Source: Candidatus Tectimicrobiota bacterium (lineage in GTDB: Bacteria; UBA8248). From it: a stretch of DNA of 8,033 bases. The stretch spans positions 1 to 8,033 of the forward strand of contig JACPCT010000248.1 of assembly GCA_016184445.1 (NCBI GenBank). The letters are read 5' to 3'. Shown here piece after piece: positions 5,125-8,033 of the stretch (within the stretch, counting starts at the first letter, position 1; each line of letters opens with the position of its first letter). The notes beneath the pieces were generated by a model. The model searched no databases. It saw only the letters and a program-made list of their open reading frames with translations, and was not told where the DNA came from. A program made the translations under genes and the position numbers.

Positions 5125-6847
5125 TCATGTTCCTCTCTCCAAAAGCTCGATCTCCAGGGCGTGGTCGTCCGGCCCCTCGACGATGGGGGCCAGGGAGGCC
5201 CCGAGCCGGTAGAGCCCCAGGCTCTCCCCCCCGTCGTCCACGTCCAGGTGGGCGAAGAGGGGCAGGTTCCGCCCGGAGGCCTTGTCCTTGACCGCCTGGA
5301 ACATCGCCCGGAAGGAGGCCACCTGGGCGGCCGCCAGGTGCTCGTAGCCGAGCCGGGCCGAGCGCAGCCGGTTCAGCAGCACGTCGCGCGGCGTCCCGCT
5401 CTCCGTCTCCTGGCGCCGCTCCACGGCCTCCTCCCCGCCGGGGACGGAGTTCCAGCTGAAGTCCTCCGCGGGCTCGACCCGCGCCGCCCGAGACGAGGAG
5501 CCGCCAGTAGCGCCAGGTCTTGTTGGCCGAGGTCAAGTAGCGGAACATCGTCCCCGCCCGCCAGGCCATCGTCTCGTCCAGCGGGGGAGTGGCGCTCGTC
5601 CACACCGCCCCGCCTTGCAGGGGGGGTGTGCTACTCCACGCCGCCCCTCCGGTCAGGGTGGCGGTCTTGGCGTTCAGGTCGTCCGCCGCCGTGGTTCCCG
5701 AACCCTCGCTCATCCTCCAGCGGGAGAGAGGCGCGGCGTCGGTGTAAATCCCCCGGGCGTGGTCCGTCATCTGGGCCGTGGTCAGGGCCCGGGTGTAGAT
5801 GCGCTGGTGGCCGAGCTTGCCGCCGAGATAATCCCCGTTGAACGCCCCGAGGCGGCCGAACGTGAAGTCCGTCCCCGCCCGGATGTCGTTCGGGCCCGCC
5901 GAGAATGTGCCGTTGGCGCCGGTCCCCTCGACGAGGGTGGAGGTGGAATAGTTGTACATGTAGAGGCGGAGGGGGATCGCGTCGGCGGGGTCGAACCGCA
6001 CGCAATAATAAACCAGGGCGTCCATGACGGGGTTGTTGAATGACTGGAGGGCGATGATGGCGGACGTGTTCCACACCCTGGCGTTGAGTATGTTATTCCC
6101 GGCGAAGGTGATGGAACACGAGGCGAGGCCGGCCCCCGAGTTCGCGTCGCCGAACAGGTAGTGGTCATTCGTGTTCCCAGAATCCAGCACCGCCCAGCCT
6201 TCAACCGAGAAGGCCGCCCCGCCCACGTATGTGCCCAGGCCCGCGATGCCGGGCACGGCGAGATAGTCATCCACGCCGTCCATGGAGACGAGGTAGGCTG
6301 AATTTCCCTGGACCTTGGTGGTGGCCCCGGAAGGGATGTTGTGCGGGTGGAGGATCGCCGCCTTCACCTCCTGGGCCGCCGGGAGGGCGAACTCGACGGA
6401 CTCGGGGTCCGAGGGCGTCCCGGTCCTGAACCTCTGGTTGGGGTCGAGATCGTGCAGGAACCTCTTCCCGAAGAGGTTGCTCGCCGTGGCCTCCCAGCGG
6501 TCGCCCTTGGAGAAGTCCGTCCCCGCGCCCGCCGTGAAGCGCGCCTTGACCCCGTCCGAGAGGGCGGTGTCCGTCAGGGCCGTGAGGACGCCCGAGGCCT
6601 CCCACGCGCCCGGCGCCGTGTCCGTCGTCCGCCACTTGAAGGTGGCCGCCCCAACGTCCCCGGCCAGGTCGATCTCAACCGTGTAGACGCGCTGGCCGTC
6701 CCCGGTGTAGGGGCCCGTGAATATGACGCCCCCGCTCCCGTTCGCCACCCGCGGCACCGCGCCTCCCACCACCCCCTTCGCCATCGAGAGGGGCGTGATG
6801 GTGGCCGCCGGGGAGAGCCTGTTCTGGTACATGAAGCGGTGGGACAT
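5125..6847 (-). CDS. Large phage tail adhesin-like protein with inserted LamG domain; apparent frameshift
   Basis: The ATG at 6847 opens with MSHRFMYQNRLSPAATITPL, a usual start of discoidin-like phage tail proteins. Residues about 41-120 (FTGPYTG ... DFSKGDRW) form a small beta module common in phage proteins. The discoidin-like fold follows: NLFGKRFLHDLDPNQRF (124-140) and VKAAILHPHNIPSGATTKVQ (161-180). A laminin-G/concanavalin-like domain is inserted at about 184-405. It begins MDGVDDYLAVPG and has FSVEGWAV, GGKLGHQRIYTRALTTAQM and WRMSEGSGTTAADD. The fold then resumes (ETMAWRAGTMFRYL, TWRYWRLLVSG, to about 454). There the frame changes: coding sense continues from about 5478 in another frame as VEPAEDFSWNSVPGG, then LLNRLRSARLGYEHLAAAQV, to the TGA at 5125, giving about 570 residues if joined. 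Such proteins act at the tail tip, and LamG suggests glycan or surface binding. The break may be a sequencing error, a mutation or a programmed shift. A GTG at 5424 preceded by GGGGAGGAGG could restart translation. Confidence 0.75.
5579..5647 (-). repeat. Imperfect tandem duplication of about 33 bases at the LamG exit
   Basis: Two copies, 5616-5647 and 5579-5611, encode GAAWSSTPPLQG and GAVWTSATPPLDE in succession (residues 401-425). Read on the plus strand both end in CCAC-CCGCCCC-like sequence and share a G-run core, roughly three quarters identical. They sit where the inserted domain rejoins the discoidin-like fold, so one copy may belong to each. The duplication may mark how the domain was gained. 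Confidence 0.5.
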
Positions 6848-6967
6848 CTACTTCCCCCCCATCAAACCTCCCCCCATGGGGGGGCGGCTCTTGGCCATCC
6901 CGCGTCCTCTCGCCGCCCTTCCCCCTCAGGGGGGAGGGGTGCCGCGGGGGGGCGGGGTAAAGGTAGA
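6847..6967. repeat. Palindromic C/G-run element between tape measure and adhesin genes (R3)
   Basis: 121 bases bounded by TCTACTT (6847-6853) and AGGTAGA (6961-6967), inverted with one mismatch. Inside are CCCCCCATGGGGGG (6870-6883) and CCCCCTCAGGGGGG (6921-6934). The right part, G-run, AGGGG, six bases, G-run, then GGTAAAGGTAGA, parallels the right part of the copy at 4971-5113 almost base for base. The outermost left base is the first base of the next gene's start codon, so that gene begins at the very edge of the element. Confidence 0.68.
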
Positions 6968-6973
6968 AACCCC

Positions 6974-8033
6974 CTACACCCCCGCGAGGGCGGGCCCGCG
7001 CCCCGTGCGCGGGAGCCGCGCGAGCTTCTCCTCGATCATCCGGGCGAGTTTCTCCAGGCTCCGCGCGTCCGGCAGGAAGGCCCCGCGCGCGTCGATGTTC
7101 ACCGTGACGCCTCCCCCGCCCCCTCTCCGCTCGGCCGCGAAGGCCTCGTGCACGATGGGCCGGAGCCCCTCCTGGAGAGCCCGCACCGAGGGCGCGCTGT
7201 CGACGTTCAGAACGTGCTCGGGCCCGGCCTCCCCCACGAGCCGGAGCGAGGGCCCCGTCACGAAGCGCCCCCCGGCGTCGCCGCCAAAATCCGGGAGGCC
7301 GAAGAAGCCGAACCGCCTCTCCACGCCCGGGAGCCGGGGCCGGTCCCCGATGGCCTGGGAGATGATGTTGCTGGCGATCCCGGGATTCCCGCCCGAGGCA
7401 TCGATGAGCTGCTGGAGGCCCACCCCCAGATCGACGAAGTTGGCCGCGGCGTCCTCGAGCAGCTGGCCGATTTGCGCGATGTTCCCCGCCCCGTGCGCCT
7501 CCGCCGAGATGCGCCCGCCGAAGGCCCCCAGCCCGAGCGCCCCGAGCCCCTTCTGGAGGAGCCCCGGGCCCCGCTCGCCCAGGGCGATGTCCCCGATGGC
7601 CCGGATGGCGCTCTGGCCCCCGAGCCCCGCGTTGATGGCGTCCCCGAAGACGAAGAGGGCCGCGGTGGCGGCCAGCCCAGCGACCGCGGCCGCTCCAGCC
7701 CCCGCCTTCTCCACCCCGATCTCCAGGCCGGCCTCCAGCGCGGCCTGCTTGGCCGCCTCGTTGAGGGCCGTCTCCTGGGCCGCTCCCGCGAGGGTCTTCC
7801 TGACGAATTCCCCCGCCGCGTCGAGCGGGATCACCAGCTCGGGCCCGGCCTCGCCCAGGACCGACAGCGTGGGCTTCGTCACCAGCCCCCCCTCGCCGAG
7901 GAAGAGGGACTTCCCCGCGCTCAGGAGCCCGCCCACCGCCTCCTGCCCCAGCTTGAACAAGGGGGCCAGGAGGTTCTCCTGCACCAGGGCCGAGGCCATC
8001 CGGCCCAGGGACTGGTAGAAGGACGCCTCCATC
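6974..8033 (-). CDS. Phage tail tape measure protein, C-terminal part, 5' truncated
   Basis: The frame is open to the right edge, and the ATG at 8032 is probably internal because MEASFYQSLGRMASALVQEN matches the internal helix that precedes the C-terminal section of tape measure proteins. Tape measure proteins line the tail tube, set its length and are ejected during DNA entry. The family signature VTKPTLSVLGEAGPELVIPL (51-70) is present, and a second version, VTGPSLRLVGEAGPEHVLNV (about 258-277), follows after an alanine/glycine-rich helical stretch with a hydrophobic run (AAAVAGLAATAALFVF). The end has VTVNIDARGAFLPDARSLEK (about 309-328) and a basic amphipathic helix (LARMIEEKLAR), typical of lambda-family tape measures. 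The stop TAG is at 6974-6976. It heads the tail genes in the window, seven bases before a palindromic repeat. The assignment is strong; the full length is unknown. Confidence 0.88.
   Translation of the reverse strand, partial: MEASFYQSLGRMASALVQENLLAPLFKLGQEAVGGLLSAGKSLFLGEGGLVTKPTLSVLGEAGPELVIPLDAAGEFVRKTLAGAAQETALNEAAKQAALEAGLEIGVEKAGAGAAAVAGLAATAALFVFGDAINAGLGGQSAIRAIGDIALGERGPGLLQKGLGALGLGAFGGRISAEAHGAGNIAQIGQLLEDAAANFVDLGVGLQQLIDASGGNPGIASNIISQAIGDRPRLPGVERRFGFFGLPDFGGDAGGRFVTGPSLRLVGEAGPEHVLNVDSAPSVRALQEGLRPIVHEAFAAERRGGGGGVTVNIDARGAFLPDARSLEKLARMIEEKLARLPRTGRGPALAGV

Noticed and set aside
4321..6967. CRISPR array from the repeated palindromes
   Set aside because: Copies are hundreds of bases apart, differ in length and are separated by genes; there is no regular repeat-spacer unit.
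6717..8018. Long plus-strand open frame of 433 codons opposite the tape measure gene, and similar antisense frames over 2700-5840
   Set aside because: They are rich in P, R, S and A with no family signature and no ribosome binding site. The minus strand in the same place encodes recognisable tail proteins. Long antisense frames are expected in high-GC DNA.
2156..8033. Contractile tail or type VI secretion apparatus
   Set aside because: No sheath, spike (VgrG) or baseplate wedge protein is seen. A tape measure followed by hub and fibre genes fits a non-contractile tail better.

Overview
The window comes from a high-GC bacterium, probably Gram-negative-like and uncultured; nothing here fixes the taxon. 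Strand bias and Shine-Dalgarno sites are ordinary bacterial ones. Three regions of different character sit side by side.

Region 1 (1-882, plus strand) is the 3' part of a chromosomal-type signalling gene, a GAF-linked PP2C/SpoIIE (RsbU-like) phosphatase cut by the left edge. It is followed by about 350 bases without a gene. This stretch holds a G/C-run palindromic repeat, some hairpins, an extended -10 promoter candidate and a pair of 16-base direct repeats.

Region 2 (about 1130-2110) is an AT-rich island holding one unrecognised 245-residue gene (1233-1970) with its own strong ribosome binding site. Just downstream is a sequence resembling a solitary insertion-sequence end. Base composition and codon use differ sharply from both flanks, so recent acquisition is likely.

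Region 3 (2156-8033, minus strand) is the distal end of a phage-type tail module, transcribed right to left. In order it encodes the C-terminal part of a tape measure protein (cut by the right edge), a large adhesin-like tail protein with an inserted laminin-G/concanavalin-like domain and an apparent frameshift, a 178-aa tail protein, a 404-aa tail hub-like protein, a 145-aa fibre-tip-like protein and a 160-aa small protein. The order (tape measure, distal tail proteins, hub, fibre) is that of a siphovirus-like prophage, gene transfer agent or tail-derived particle. No capsid, lysis or integrase gene lies in the window, so these cannot be told apart.

The most unusual feature is a family of 93-143-base palindromic elements made of C-run/G-run hairpins, with short terminal inverted repeats in the best copies. 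Three copies occupy three consecutive gaps of the tail operon, and a fourth, partial copy lies outside it after the phosphatase gene. In the operon each copy ends 0 to 6 bases from the next start codon, and in two cases the end of the element itself forms the Shine-Dalgarno sequence.
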